64,000 bases of DNA from NCBI GenBank assembly GCA_039881145.1, contig JAYKKI010000016.1, positions 5,419,001-5,483,000 on the forward strand, read 5' to 3'. Positions within the stretch are counted from its first letter, which is position 1. Each line of letters opens with the position of its first letter. The notes beneath the pieces are model-generated. The model was not told the origin of the DNA. It saw only the letters and a list, made by a program, of their open reading frames with translations, and ran no database searches. The position numbers and the translations under genes were made by a program. This stretch comes from Druceiella hillmani (Eukaryota > Arthropoda > Insecta > Lepidoptera > Hepialidae). This document shows, in pieces, positions 47,512-58,261 of the stretch.

Positions 47512-47612
47512 CACAATTAAATGAAACTACGTGATGTAGTATTATTTCTACTTTTATTTGATGATGTCGAATAATGAATTTCTACAAAGTTAATGCCAAA
47601 TATATTCTATCT
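47512..47612 (+). mobile_element. Hairpin/hammerhead element, copy 4, internally deleted
   Basis: It keeps the outer left arm (starting CACAATTAAATGAAACTACG) and the 3' tail (AATAATGAATTTCTACAAAG), joined directly. The centre, the ribozyme and the right arm are missing. The flanks GATCCAAGAGCT and AATCCAATTGAT agree at 8 of 12 bases and may be a decayed target duplication. Confidence 0.75.
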
Positions 47613-47624
47613 AATCCAATTGAT

Positions 47625-48537
47625 AGACACACGACGTGCGCTAGATGCACATGTGAGAATTTCTATAGAGTTATTCTCCAATATGTTCGCTTTTTATTTA
47701 TTTTTTATCTGTTATATATTTAAATATTATACACTGGTTATTTCGGTAAATATTATTTTTCGTATCTTTTACAAGTGCAGATTTAAAAATACAGCAACAC
47801 TCGTTTTTTCCGTTTTTCCAATCAACATAAAAACGACCGAAAACTTAGTTTAGATAATATGTTTAGTTTTTGTTTAGTTTTATGCACGGTACCAAATTGC
47901 CATAAACAGGTCATTGAGAGCGATTCGTATTAAACATTCTAGATAATAAAATTTACTTGGATGCACTTGATAAGCACATCCTTTTATTAATTAGAGCATT
48001 TTAAATTAATTAAAATCATGTCACATTAAATAAGAATATTTTATATTAATTAAGAACATTTTAAATTAATTACGTTACTTAAGAATAAATTACTAGAGCA
48101 TTTACATATTTATTCGAAGTACAGAATTTCTATACATCCCACGGGATAGTCGTCATTATTTCGTCGTGCATTAAATGAATTCTGCATTGCCTGCCTTAAA
48201 GGAATACCATGGATTAAAACCTTAACATCTATAGATGAGTATTTCGGCATTGTACTTAGTTATACTAATACTAAAATATCAAAAGAATATTTTAATAATC
48301 GTCTAAACATATTCCATACTTATTTAAGCTGTTCAGTTATTGGCACAAATAACGCACAATTTAGTAATATAGTTATATATTTCAAAGAGTGTATCGATAT
48401 TACAATGAGGTCAGTTTGTGAAAAATAGTAAATATTGAATTAAAATATTATAACAAACTATGGACTACTCAAAAATTCGATAAGCATAGTTTTAATGGTA
48501 TTAATTGAGCAGAAACGCTCATTGGCAAATTGACTCC
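47625..48537. other. AT-rich non-coding stretch
   Basis: Between 47990 and 48080 the phrase GAGCATTTTAAATTAATTA / GAACATTTTAAATTAATTA recurs at about 34-bp spacing, giving a small cluster of TTAATTAA sites. No gene is recognised. Confidence 0.5.
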
Positions 48538-48781
48538 AAAACGCATAACCATCTCCGACAGAAGTACACCAAAACGCACACAACAGAAGAATACAAAACT
48601 CATCCAAAAAATATCCAACAGAAGAACAGCAGAACGTTTCCAACAGGACAACAGCAGAACGTTTCCAACAGGAGAACGCCAAAATATATCTAACAGGAGA
48701 ACACCAAAACGTATCCAACAGGAGACCACCAATACGCATCCAATAGAAGAATACCAAAACGCATCCAATAGGAGACCATCA
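48538..48781. repeat. 25-bp minisatellite, about nine copies
   Basis: Units such as AAACGTATCCAACAGGAGAC plus CACCA repeat every 25 bp, with longer irregular units at the left end. Because 25 is not a multiple of three and the unit lacks stops, both strands remain open in several frames for 60-99 codons. These frames are products of the repeat, not genes. Confidence 0.92.
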
Positions 48782-49261
48782 CGTAATATTGATTCATGAT
48801 ACTTATATTGAATGGACTATAAAAACAAATGTTTAATGTCTTAAGTGACATTAATAGGAAATCTGTGAAGAAAGTAGTTTAAAAAAGTTTTAAGTAAAAA
48901 AAGTGTTAAAAAATGTTTTAATTCAGTCTCAAAAAAAGCTTAATAGCTTTGGAAAATATCTATATGATCATGAAAGTAAACGCATTCCAGAGCATGATAA
49001 AATCTCACACAGAAGTAATAAAAGCTAATATTGAACTGGACAAGAAGTAGTTACAACATAATCCTTTTCATCACATATTTAGTAACATTGAAATGCAGTT
49101 TATTGATCAAACTCCATTGATGAACAGAGATGTCATCACTTTCGTGTTGTGGATGTCGTGAATGCTACTTAATTAAAAAAAGAGTGTAGGTCTTCGTTGA
49201 GCTTTTCATCATTATCAATATAACATATATTTCTCATATTACTATTCTAGAAAAAAATCTT
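48782..49261. other. AT-rich non-coding stretch
   Basis: Nothing is recognisable. Confidence 0.5.
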
Positions 49262-49640
49262 AGGTAACAGATAAGCTAAAAGGTCATAAAAGCTTGCACA
49301 GACAATGATTTGTTTGACATATTACTCTTTCAGCGGCATGCATATTTGTAAATGTCAGCTGTGAATAGAAACAATTATTTCGACAAACAAATTTACAGAA
49401 GCAATATTCTTTCGGGAGTTTTATTTTTCTGTCGAAAATCAATGACGGTGTGGGCGTGCGGTCATTTATCACCGACCGCGGTTTAGGCGCGTAGGCTTCT
49501 CGAGTTTCACGTAGCTAATCCGGATTATATTAATGTTTGCTGTCATCGAGTGCCTTATGTTTATTTACCTTTCGGCATTTCGGATCGTCGGACCTTACAG
49601 GAAAAAAGTGTTTCCATGGTATTTAGCGTAGGCTGCAGTA
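49262..49640. promoter_or_regulatory. Duplicated non-coding module, block A, second copy
   Basis: Second copy of 43200-43615. The invariant segments lie at 49368-49410 and 49514-49557. The module starts about 6.05 kb after the first copy and has the same orientation. Confidence 0.75.
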
Positions 49641-50336
49641 AGCTTTTCGTTCAGATGTAATTGCGGATGTAGCAGGTTCTGTATACATAAATCGAGCTAT
49701 ATATTTCGAGCATATAATATTTCTTTGCATTCGAAATAAAATCGCGTAGCACCCAGTTTTGTAACGAGATTAAAAACTGGCCAAAATAAGAGACGGCTTG
49801 AAAAACAAAATTCACAGTAATTTTAGCGTTTAATTTAAAAATATTCAACTTCGTCAATGACTAAAACTATATTTATATAGACTCGTTCCTCCAAGATTTA
49901 TATCTTTTTTCCTTACTATAAATTATTCTTTCACTATATATGATAAGATCAACATCCCGATGACGATAATGTGATTATGATCCTGGACATATTGATGGCA
50001 TCGTGCACAGTAAAGTTACCATTTATCTTGGAGACAAACGGCAAAAATACAAGAGTTCGAAATAGTTCAAATGTCCTTTTTGTTCTACAGATATTGGTTT
50101 TACTGTGCGAGTGAAATCAACATGAAGCAAAAGTTAAAAATTGTATAAATATTAATACGTTAAAGCTACTTAACCGAATATCGTTATGGCTCATATAAGC
50201 TATAGGTGGCACGTGCCTCCGATAGTTAATTGCATATAATAATTTTACATTACTTGTCCATTATTTAGTACAAGTCTTATGGTGATATATCCATAATAAA
50301 ATATAAAGTCAACCACTGAAATATTAATCTCATGTT
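49641..50336. other. AT-rich non-coding stretch inside the split module
   Basis: Nothing is recognised. It forms the left part of the 2.6 kb separating blocks A and B of the second module. Confidence 0.5.
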
Positions 50337-50845
50337 TAGGGTTCCATACCTAAAGATAAAAAAGTAACCTTTAAAGGATCCCTTCATTGTCCGTCTGTCT
50401 GTCTGCCTGTTGTCCAGACCCTGTTTCTCAGGAACCCGTAGAGGTATCAAGTTGAAATTAATATCAAATACTTGGGTCTACGGTCCCTGGCATCTGTTAA
50501 AAAAACAAGCATCTAAGTCAAAGTAATAAAAAATATGTTTACATACCATTTACTCCGCATATTTTGACGCTTGCAAATAAATCAAAACCTATAGGGTACT
50601 TCTCGTTTACCTACAATTACGAAATTTGGCAAGAAGCAAGATCCCTCAGCACAAGTAAAGGAAAAAATCTGAAAACCGTTAATTTGTAGATATATCACAT
50701 AAAAAGTATTTTTTTTATGTATGAGCTTGGGACAAAAATTAAAATTTGTAAATAGTTTAATAGGAATATTATGTACCATAAAATGTTTATAAATGCCTAA
50801 ATGTGTACGGAACCCCCGTAGATCGAGTTCCACTTGTGGTTGAGA
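50337..50845 (-). repeat. CR1/Zenon-type LINE 3' region, reverse orientation
   Basis: In the plus direction it opens TAGGGTTCCATACCTAAAGA, then CCGTCTGTCTGTCTGCCTGT, CAGGAACCCGTAGAGGTA and TCAAGTTGAAATTAATATCA, and closes TGTACGGAACCCCCGTAGAT, GAGTTCCACTTGTGG. This is the complete layout of a tail ubiquitous in moths and butterflies, with moderate decay. It inserted between blocks A and B of the second module. Confidence 0.75.
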
Positions 50846-51226
50846 TGTTTTTAGTTTTGAACTTTATTACATTTATTTTTTAAACTTTATTATCTTTTAA
50901 GTATAATTGGTCATTATCATTTTATATCACACTAGCTGACCCGGCGAACTTCGTACCGCTTCAGAATCAATAAATATTGTGTTAACTTATTAGCTGAATT
51001 AAGTTCAGTTTTTTATTAAAATAAAATGCATACTGAAAATGAATTAATTTCAATAAATGTACAAAAATCAAATTTAAAAGTATTTTAAATACATTGAAAT
51101 AAATGTAATTCACGTCACAGCAACACATTTGCTTTATTGAAGCGAATCAAAATGATTCGCTTAGCATTGTTGCACTACTTTCTGTTAAACTGTTTTCTGG
51201 ATGGGTTGCACTCGGGTCGATTCCCT

Positions 51227-51405
51227 TCATTGAAGCACCTTATGATATGTGACACTTTTCGTATTGTTGTCAGGTGCGAGAGCGAGAACGAACAAAGCGG
51301 ATGGATTGCCGACACGTGAACACGCTACATACAATCGACCATGAAAGAAACATTAATTTTTTAGATTAAGGCTAAAACACCGAATGATTGGCATTGTGAT
51401 TTGTT
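51227..51405 (-). pseudogene. PIF1/Helitron helicase C-terminal remnant
   Basis: Minus-strand translation gives TMPIIRCFSLNLKN, a stop, then CFFHGRLYVACSRVG and NPSALFVL, APDNNTKSVTYHKVLQ and a natural-looking stop at 51227-51229. The phrase HGQLYVA-SRV is the conserved motif near the C-terminus of PIF1 helicases, and the -LY(I/V)LAPD..T..VVY.. ending is typical of Helitron-encoded proteins in Lepidoptera. The internal stop marks it as dead. Confidence 0.75.
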
Positions 51406-52023
51406 ACATAATGAAGCAATTATCGATGCGCACTCAATCACAAATGTCACAATCTTACAAAGTGAACATCTTCGAAGATACAACGTTTCACAATGTGCAC
51501 TTCATCGAACTTAATTCAACTACCTATTTGAAATCACTTTTCGCTAACGAATTTCATAAAAAATCGTTTGAAAGGAATTAATTTAAACGAATTCCAATGC
51601 AATACAGGTCGAAAACTGAGTAAAAATTGTTGAAAACCATTTATAATTTTTGTCCTATCTGTCATTTATGACATTTTTTCTGTCATTTCTCACATATTAC
51701 GTTTTATATATGGAACAAATACGTTTTAAACTCATTTAAATTATTTGTGATTTTCTTACTTTTCCAATGCTCGAGGAAAATTCTCGAAGCTGAGACGAAA
51801 AAAACAAAATATTCACCGAAATCAGTCAATCTGTTCTCGATATATCATAAAAAAAACCGCTCCATACAAAATGTATGAGAAAAGGAATTTTCATCATAAA
51901 ATTTGTTTTCATAAATTTTTCCAATGTTTTAATACTTATTATCCTATTCCCGATGAAGACAAATCCAAAAATTGGTCCAGTCGTTCTTGAGTTATAAACG
52001 GTGTAACTAACACGACTTTGTTT

Positions 52024-52025
<2 letters not shown>

Positions 52026-52105
<80 letters not shown>
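52026..52105. repeat. (AT)n microsatellite
   Basis: An uninterrupted AT run of about 80 bp at the right end of the Helitron-type remnant. Confidence 0.96.
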
Positions 52106-52107
<2 letters not shown>

Positions 52108-52224
52108 TTTGTCAGAAGTATCATTGATACTATTTGCTACTAAGAATAAACTCGTTTTCCAGTAAAGTTACTTAGTGTATAACAAAAACAAGAAACTTAC
52201 TGAACGCCCTTAAAGTTATTCTTT

Positions 52225-52600
52225 TGTTTTTTGTTGTTTGATCTTTGGTCTCTAACGAAGCACCTTTGCATTGTGCATATAGATAACATCGTCAGCATAA
52301 CGTCGCGAGACCCGCATAATCCCTTAACGCCATTAATTATATAAACACTTGATGACCAGCTGGCAAGTTAATTGATGGATCGTAATTTATTTACGTCCGC
52401 CTTCTTCGAGCAAGTAGTGAAGGGCGCTGTGCGACATTCTTTCCCCCTTAGCTTTATAAATTAAACGGCTTAGTTCAAAGCCGAAAAAGATGTACTCGTA
52501 TTTCTCGTGTAATTTGATTTACTTTTCAATTATGCGAAATTCGAATGGAGGAAACCTCGTCTTGGAACTGTAATATGATTAATCGGAACAATGAATTGGA
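52225..52600. promoter_or_regulatory. Duplicated non-coding module, block B, second copy
   Basis: Second copy of 43815-44190, with the same ordered phrases (CGCATAATCCC, TTAATTGATGGATCGTAATT, AAATTAAACGGCTTAGTTCA, GTACTCGTATTTCTC). It lies 2.6 kb after its block A because of inserted repeats. Confidence 0.75.
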
Positions 52601-53309
52601 TAGGTTAATATTTCGGGAAAGCCTTTTCTTTTTTTTTAATCAAAGGAATTGTTATTCGTGTCGAGTTAAAATAGGCATGTAATTTGTTTTATGCAGATCG
52701 GTATGGCAAATTCGATCGTTTAAATTTTCCTTTTAAATTCTGCTGTCATTTTATAACTTTCCATCTACGCTCTCGTAAGTAGGATAAGCAGCGTCTTCAT
52801 TACTAGTCTACCTATCTTACTCATTGACATGAAGGACATAATAAAAATATGAGGTTACAGCTTTCATATATATTTTACGACGGTATTACCTTTTTTTTTA
52901 AGTATGCCTCAGTTTCGTTTATGTCTTTATTGATGTTTAAGGTTTCAATTCTTCATTGTTCTTTATTTGATCTTCATCATAAACTTTTTATTTCCCTAAG
53001 ACCACTCTTCCTTCGATGCCGTTTTCTGAACTCATCTACAGTAATTATGTCACACGTTGATAACGATGTTGCTTTTAGCTATACTTTCGTGTTATATTTT
53101 ATTTAGAGTTGTATATTTATGTACTTTTAATTCCATTATTCTATTTTCCTAAATTCAATAAGCATGTATGAACATTTTTAATACCTTTTTTTAGTATTTT
53201 TCTATTCTTTCTCTTTAAGTATTTTCTATGTCTTTCTAATTGTCTACGTGTTTCAATAGCGTGCACAAATTTGTGAACGTATTTGAATGGGACTTCCACT
53301 AGCACAATC
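52601..53309. other. AT-rich non-coding stretch
   Basis: An 85-codon plus-strand frame (52849-53106) is Phe/Leu/Ser-rich, has no domain and is probably chance. Confidence 0.45.
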
Positions 53310-53470
53310 TTTAGGGTTTAGAGTAAAATTGAGACTACTTTTATTTTGGTCAATTTTTTCCTTAATCGGGACAAAAGGGCGTTTAATCCTTTGTCTGTCA
53401 GTTTGTCTGTTTGTCTATATGTTTGTTAGAGAGTCAAGAAAATGTTAACCGGTTTAAATGAAACTTTTAT
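53310..53470 (-). repeat. Decayed LINE tail, reverse orientation
   Basis: TTTAGGGTTTAGAG, then CGGGACAAAAGGGCG, TTTGTCTGTCAGTTTGTCTG and TTAACCGGTTTAAATGAAAC keep the reversed tail order. Confidence 0.5.
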
Positions 53471-53630
53471 CATAATTATTTTTGAACTTCAAATTAATAT
53501 TTAAGCTAATTAAATATTTTCTTAATTCATTTATTTTCACAATATCGTTCTGATGAAATATTTTCTCATTGATTTGGAATTCAATTATTGACGTTCACAA
53601 CTGAGTAAACAATTTTGAAATTGCTACAGT

Positions 53631-53721
53631 GATTCTGCTTACGTTACTTTTAAGTACTTTTAAAATGTAAGTACTTTTAAAATTCCCTCCGCATTAATAA
53701 AAAAGTTACGTAAGCAGAATC
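53631..53721. mobile_element. Short MITE-like inverted repeat
   Basis: The 21-bp arms 53631-53651 (GATTCTGCTTACGTTACTTT...) and 53701-53721 are complementary with one mismatch. The 49-bp centre holds a TAAGTACTTTTAAAA direct repeat. Confidence 0.75.
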
Positions 53722-55074
53722 GCAAGCAAAAGCTTGTAACTAATACACTATTAAAAGTTTACATGGGCAAGGAAAGGGTAGCATGATACAAGAGAAAAGG
53801 AAGGGGTTAAGTAGTAGATGGAAATTAGGAAAAGCCTAACTTTACTAGACAATTTTTGAAAATGTAAATTGACGATAGATTTTGGCTATAAAAATTGAAG
53901 TTTTTCTAGAATTTGGTAGTACATTTAGTGAAGAAGCATTTTTAGAAATTGATAGTAAATTTGGGTGTTACAAAATGAAGCCATTAAACATTATTTGTAT
54001 TTATTAACATTACTACGCAGATGAGTTGTTAATCTTAACGTATACACGATTATTATATTTTTGTAAGGTAACTAGTAGGGTGTGATCACTTTGTGGAATT
54101 TTTAAAAAGACCCTACTAAAGACTCTTTTAAAAAGCTAAGATTTAAAAAGTTTTATTTGGTATTCCAAAATAAATTTGTCAAAACGTTTTAATTAAATCG
54201 CATTTAATACTTTTTCATAAACCCATCTTTTTTTTAAATATTTCTGCCAGTAATTTAGGTATTTCCTTCGATGTGATTTTGGTTTTATAAGAACAATTTT
54301 GAATTTTTAGTTTACAATATAAAAATGAAAAATGTGCAAAATATTTTAATAATTTTGCATAAAAGTTCAACTTTGAACTAAAATGACTTTGGAAGCGCTG
54401 TCAATTTGGAAAAACGGTTCTAACCGTTCTCTCCAGGACTTTATAGAATAATTTTCTTTCCGTGGTTTTGTCAACTGCAATTTTTCTTCGTGATTTTGTT
54501 CTATACAACTTTATGACGCATTTTTATAGTAAAAAGCGCTGCTTTATGGCTAAAGTTCCTGTTTTGACAGAATCCTCCAAATATTTGAATGCAATCCAGA
54601 CATATTAAAAGAACCTGTTCAATTAGGAAAACAAAGCGGAAAGTCTTTTATTTGCAGTATACTTATTGTTTAATGAGGTGGCAGCATGATTAGATTCCCG
54701 GCATGCAGCAAACATTACCCCGCTTATTAAAACCTTCGTACTACTCGAGCCAACTTCTAAACTAGTTGCACCAACTTCGTATTTGAATTTATTACTGGAC
54801 TTATCAGCAGACTTCCGGTTAAACAATTTGTTTATGGAAACAACTGCAAGTGATAAAATACTATTTGATAAGGACATCGATAAACATGTTATTATGATGG
54901 TCATTGTGTTCGGCTAGGATTTTTACAATATGCGTTTGTAAATAGTATTTATCTAAACCTTGCAGAACGATGCTCGTTGCATAAAATTGGTAGTCGAGTT
55001 GAATTAATTTGCTTTGGTTGTTTTGAATATGTTTATTTCGGAAAAATTTCGAAAAAGGATCGGTCCAAATTTTA
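53722..55074. other. Mostly AT-rich stretch with an open patch at 54623-54904
   Basis: The 93-codon minus-strand frame in the patch (Ser-rich, starting MTIIITCLSMSLSNS) has no recognisable domain. Its composition is less AT-rich than its flanks, so a non-coding element or unrecognised exon cannot be excluded. Confidence 0.4.
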
Positions 55075-55960
55075 CAGATAAAAGATTTTCAGTTTTTGTT
55101 TTTTTAAATGAAACGCTCTGCACAGTATTCAAATACTCTGTAATAAGTTTACTACTAGTAATAAGTTTATGATCCAAATGGTTCATTTCTATTTATATAT
55201 ATATTCTTTACATAAATAAAAAAACTAATTTTTACAAAAATAGTAAAATTTGTTTAGACTATTTGGTTTTTCTCATATACTTACAGTATGACGTTTTTTT
55301 TGCCCGATTACCGAAATAATGTAAAGTTACGGTGGGTCTATATTAATAATCGATCAATACTGCAGGTAGATTTTTATTTTTTAAAATGTAACGTTCTGCA
55401 CAGTATTCAAATGCTCCGTAGTAATAAGTTTATGATCCAAACGGTTCATTTCTATTTATACATAAGTAAGATTTGTCTAGACTGTTTGGTTTTTCTCACA
55501 TACTTATAGTGTGACGATGTTTTTGCCCGATTACCGAAATAATGTAAAGTTGCGCGGGGTCTATATTAATACTCGATCAATACTGCAGGTAGATTTTTAT
55601 TTTTTAAAATGACACGTTCTGCACAGTATTCAAATGCTCCGTAGTAATAAGTTTATGATCCAAACGGTTCATTTCTATTGACACTCAAGTAAAATTTGTC
55701 TAGACTGTTTGGTTTTTCTCACATACTTACAGTGTGACAATGTTTTTGCCTGATTACCGAAATAATGTAAAGTTGCGCGAGGTCTATATATTCGATCAAT
55801 ATTGCATAAAGTTAAGATTTAACTCACATATTAGAGTGAAACTATCTGCACAGGACGACTATAACGTAGTGTAGTAACAATTTCATGATTTACATTGCTT
55901 ATTTCTATTATTACAAAAGTGAAATTCGTTTAATTTACTTTGATTTATAGTGGTTAAGAT
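55075..55960. repeat. About 225-bp tandem array, nearly four copies
   Basis: The marker CTGCACAGTATTCAAAT begins at 55118, 55396 and 55619, and a degraded copy starts at 55846. Two other landmarks, GCCCGATTACCGAAATAATG and GTTTGGTTTTTCTCA, recur in each complete unit. Copy 1 is longer (278 bp) because of an AT-rich insertion. The middle copies are most alike, as expected for unequal exchange. It carries no coding capacity. Confidence 0.9.
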
Positions 55961-56513
55961 AAGGTTGCAAGCGATATATACTTATATAAATGTGTTAATA
56001 TACGAAAACCCCACATGACGTTAAAAAGTTTTACTTCCTGTAAATATATGAGATAGTTTTAATTCCGTGACTTAGAACCAAAAAAAATGTGAGTTAGATA
56101 TCTCTACATAGAACGAAATATATAAAATTTTTATATAAAAAGCACCATTTAGTAAAAAAAGGATATTTTTTATTAACGGCAATATTAAATAAACTATAAC
56201 TTTGATAAAGTCAATTAACGTAACAGTTAGATAACAGGGCCTGAATTAAATAGATGTACCATTATAAATGTTATTACTTTACGTCGGCTCAATATCTTCC
56301 ATCACTATTTTGACATGGGGTTTGATAGGGTCTGAAGTTTTTTGTTCATTTTAATAGTTGACTCTAAATATTTGATGAATATTATAATTTTCAACGTTCC
56401 TGTGTAAAGAAATCCGTATAACAAAATTAGTCAGCAAACTTTACTATTTTCTTTTAATTAAAAACATTTTATTAAAGTTATCTTGGAAACTATTGAAAAG
56501 TACCAAGATCAAT
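55961..56513. other. AT-rich non-coding stretch
   Basis: Nothing is recognisable. Confidence 0.5.
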
Positions 56514-56525
56514 AAATAAAGTATT

Positions 56526-56755
56526 CACAATTAAAAGAAACAGTAACCTGAAGACCGCCCCAATTGCCCACCTGAAGATCACCTTCAGGTGGACAATTAG
56601 CAAAGATCTTTGCTAATTGCTCACCTGAAGATGCTGTAATACAACGAAACCTAAGTCGTAGTAAAGAATTTAAATAAAGTAGAATACTACATCACGTAGT
56701 TTCATTTAATTTTGAATAATGAATTTCTACAAAATTATCGCCCAATATATTAAAA
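56526..56755 (+). mobile_element. Hairpin/hammerhead element, copy 5
   Basis: Flanked by AAATAAAGTATT (56514-56525) and AAATAAAGTGTT (56756-56767), a 12-bp duplication with one mismatch. The left arm is shortened and replaced by an inverted CACCTGAAGATC / GACCTTCAGGTG-like segment. The core CTGAAGA (56625) and GAAA (56646) remain, while stem I (TCAC against GTAG) and stem III (ACC-TA-AGT) each carry one mismatch. Confidence 0.85.
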
Positions 56756-56767
56756 AAATAAAGTGTT

Positions 56768-57246
56768 ATTTTAGTTTAATAAAATAAAACTCTTCGGTAA
56801 TAAAAACCATTTGAAAACTAAAACGAAATTTATTAATTACAATTTCACTGTATAGAATTACTATTACATATTTATATTATTTAAATTTGTGGACAAAAAT
56901 GTGACCTTCAAAAACTTAAGCAATTTTATCGCGAAATAAATCTAATTTTTAACATAGACAACTATATTACAGAGCTGTATATAATCATAAAAATGTTTAA
57001 TAAATATGTCTTCTCGATCTTGTACGCTAATTTATAACTGCCATTTTTTACCTGTTTATCTACATCTACGTAGCTTGATAGAGCATCCCGTTATAAAATA
57101 TAAAAAAGGCGTGTCAGTTTCAAAAAAAAAAATTATAAGATATGCACAAACAAATTATGAAGGAAATAGGAAAACGGATTTGATAATTTGTTCCAAAATA
57201 ATTTCAGTTGAAAGTAATAGAATCTATAGAAACTCTTCTGCTTAAG
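56768..57246. other. AT-rich spacer
   Basis: Nothing is recognised. A 79-codon plus-strand frame (57006-57245) has no domain features. Confidence 0.45.
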
Positions 57247-57258
57247 TTAAAGTAACTT

Positions 57259-57429
57259 TATATTTGGCGTTAATTTTGTAGAAATTCATTATTCACAATT
57301 AAATGAAACTACTTGATGTAGTATTATTTCTACTTTCTTTAAGCAGGTAAGTTCTTTACCACTGGTAGTGGTAAAGAACTTAAAGAAAGTAGAAATAATA
57401 CTACATCGCGTAGTTTCATTTAATTGTGT
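57259..57429 (-). mobile_element. Hairpin element, copy 6, without ribozyme core
   Basis: It lies in reverse orientation: the 3' tail comes first (57259 onward), then the two arms close on a short centre (ACCACTGGTAGTGGT). A perfect 12-bp duplication TTAAAGTAACTT flanks it (57247-57258 and 57430-57441). The hammerhead core is absent, showing that arms and tail alone were carried. Confidence 0.85.
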
Positions 57430-57441
57430 TTAAAGTAACTT

Positions 57442-57963
57442 CCTAACGTATACGTAATATAAGTTTTTTGAGAGTAATATTAGTTTTAGGAAAGGGTTAA
57501 ACTAAATCACTACACAATTTTTCTTTGAAATGATGTTTTCCGTAAAATTTAGGCTCCATTACTCACATGTATTGATAGTTTATGTCAAATAAAAAAATGC
57601 CTATACAATGTAAACAAATAAGTTTCCGTCCTGAAAAAGGTCATATCCATTTGTCCTGAATTTAGATCCCATATGAGTATACGTGAGTATGTACGAAAAT
57701 AACTGATAATTCTAGTAATTATCATATTTGCACAATTCTATGTCAGGATTTTATCAAGATCCTGCACATGTATGTTTTAAATATCAGTTTAAGTCAACAT
57801 AATAATTAAACACACATTATGATGTTGATCTAGGAATAGATACCCGGAATAAAAGTCTTCAAGATTTATTTACAAATGTTTGTTAACCGGTCAATCAAAT
57901 CGATATCCCGATTTTTATAAATACATATTTTAGAATACTCATTAAATTCAATAAGTTAATTAC
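57442..57963. other. Intron sequence next to the donor
   Basis: AT-rich, with no second exon visible. It lies just downstream of the splice donor of the minus-strand exon at 57964. Confidence 0.5.
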
Positions 57964-58144
57964 CAGCTTTACACGGGTCCATATCCAGATCTGCCGAGCC
58001 CTTGTGTTCGAATGTCCTGGTCAAAAGCTCATCGATGGTATACTTGTGTCTCTTGACACGTGCCTGTCCAGCAACAGGGGGCCCCAGCGCTGCTACTATC
58101 GCGAGGCCCAGGAGGAAGTACTTCCGACTGATAGCGGGCCCCAT
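57964..58144 (-). CDS. First coding exon, tolloid/BMP-1-like protease
   Basis: The exon encodes 60 residues plus one base. Residues 1-26 are a signal peptide (basic SRK, then hydrophobic YFLLGLAIVAALG, with a cut expected near VAG/QA). A furin-type RVKR follows at 29-32. The end, LDMDPCKA (53-60), resembles the DPCKA-x-F-x-GDIAL start of the conserved prodomain in BMP-1 and tolloid-like proteins, which are secreted astacin metalloproteases that process BMP antagonists and matrix precursors. The donor GCTG/GTAATT at 57963 gives a phase-1 intron. The start sits in a good context (GTCGCCATGG) and is preceded in frame by a stop two codons upstream (58151). No other tolloid exon was found in the window, so the identity rests on this short motif plus the secreted prodomain layout. 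Another secreted protein is possible. Confidence 0.55.
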
Positions 58145-58150
58145 GGCGAC

Positions 58151-58258
58151 TCAGTGCGACGAGCAGGGTAGTGTAGGCCGCGGGGGCGGAGGAGCGATGC
58201 CGTAAGGCACGCGGTTCATTTCATTAGGCGGCGCCAGTGCGCACGAATGGTTGTGCAT
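58151..58258 (-). other. 5' UTR with a 35-codon upstream ORF
   Basis: An acceptor-like CTTGTTACAG lies just before 58258, so the exon probably begins at 58258 and an upstream leader exon is likely to the right. The exon opens directly with an ATG reading MHNHSCALAPPNEMNRVPYG..., Pro-rich at its end. It stops at 58151, six bases before the main ATG and in the same frame. The uORF could reduce translation of the main frame. If the acceptor is not used, this would be ordinary leader sequence. Confidence 0.5.
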
Positions 58259-58261
58259 CTG

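Larger units (their letters stand above)
50938..52105 (-). mobile_element. Helitron-type element remnant
   Basis: It begins CTAGCTGACCCGGCGAACTT and ends just before the AT tract with AAATTGGTCCAGTCGTTCTT then GAGTTATAAACGG, both of which are known ends of a lepidopteran repeat. Inside, the minus strand encodes the C-terminal part of a PIF1-like helicase (see 51227). Length, about 1.1 kb, is far below an autonomous Helitron, so this is a deleted or non-autonomous copy. The correct element name is uncertain. Confidence 0.65.

Noticed and set aside
48458..48799. Overlapping frames of 62-99 codons on both strands
   Set aside because: They all arise from the stop-free 25-bp minisatellite. Several frames being open at once is an artefact of the repeat.
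54623..54904. 93-codon Ser-rich minus-strand frame as a tolloid exon
   Set aside because: It has none of the astacin, CUB or EGF motifs (no HExxH, no Cys pattern).
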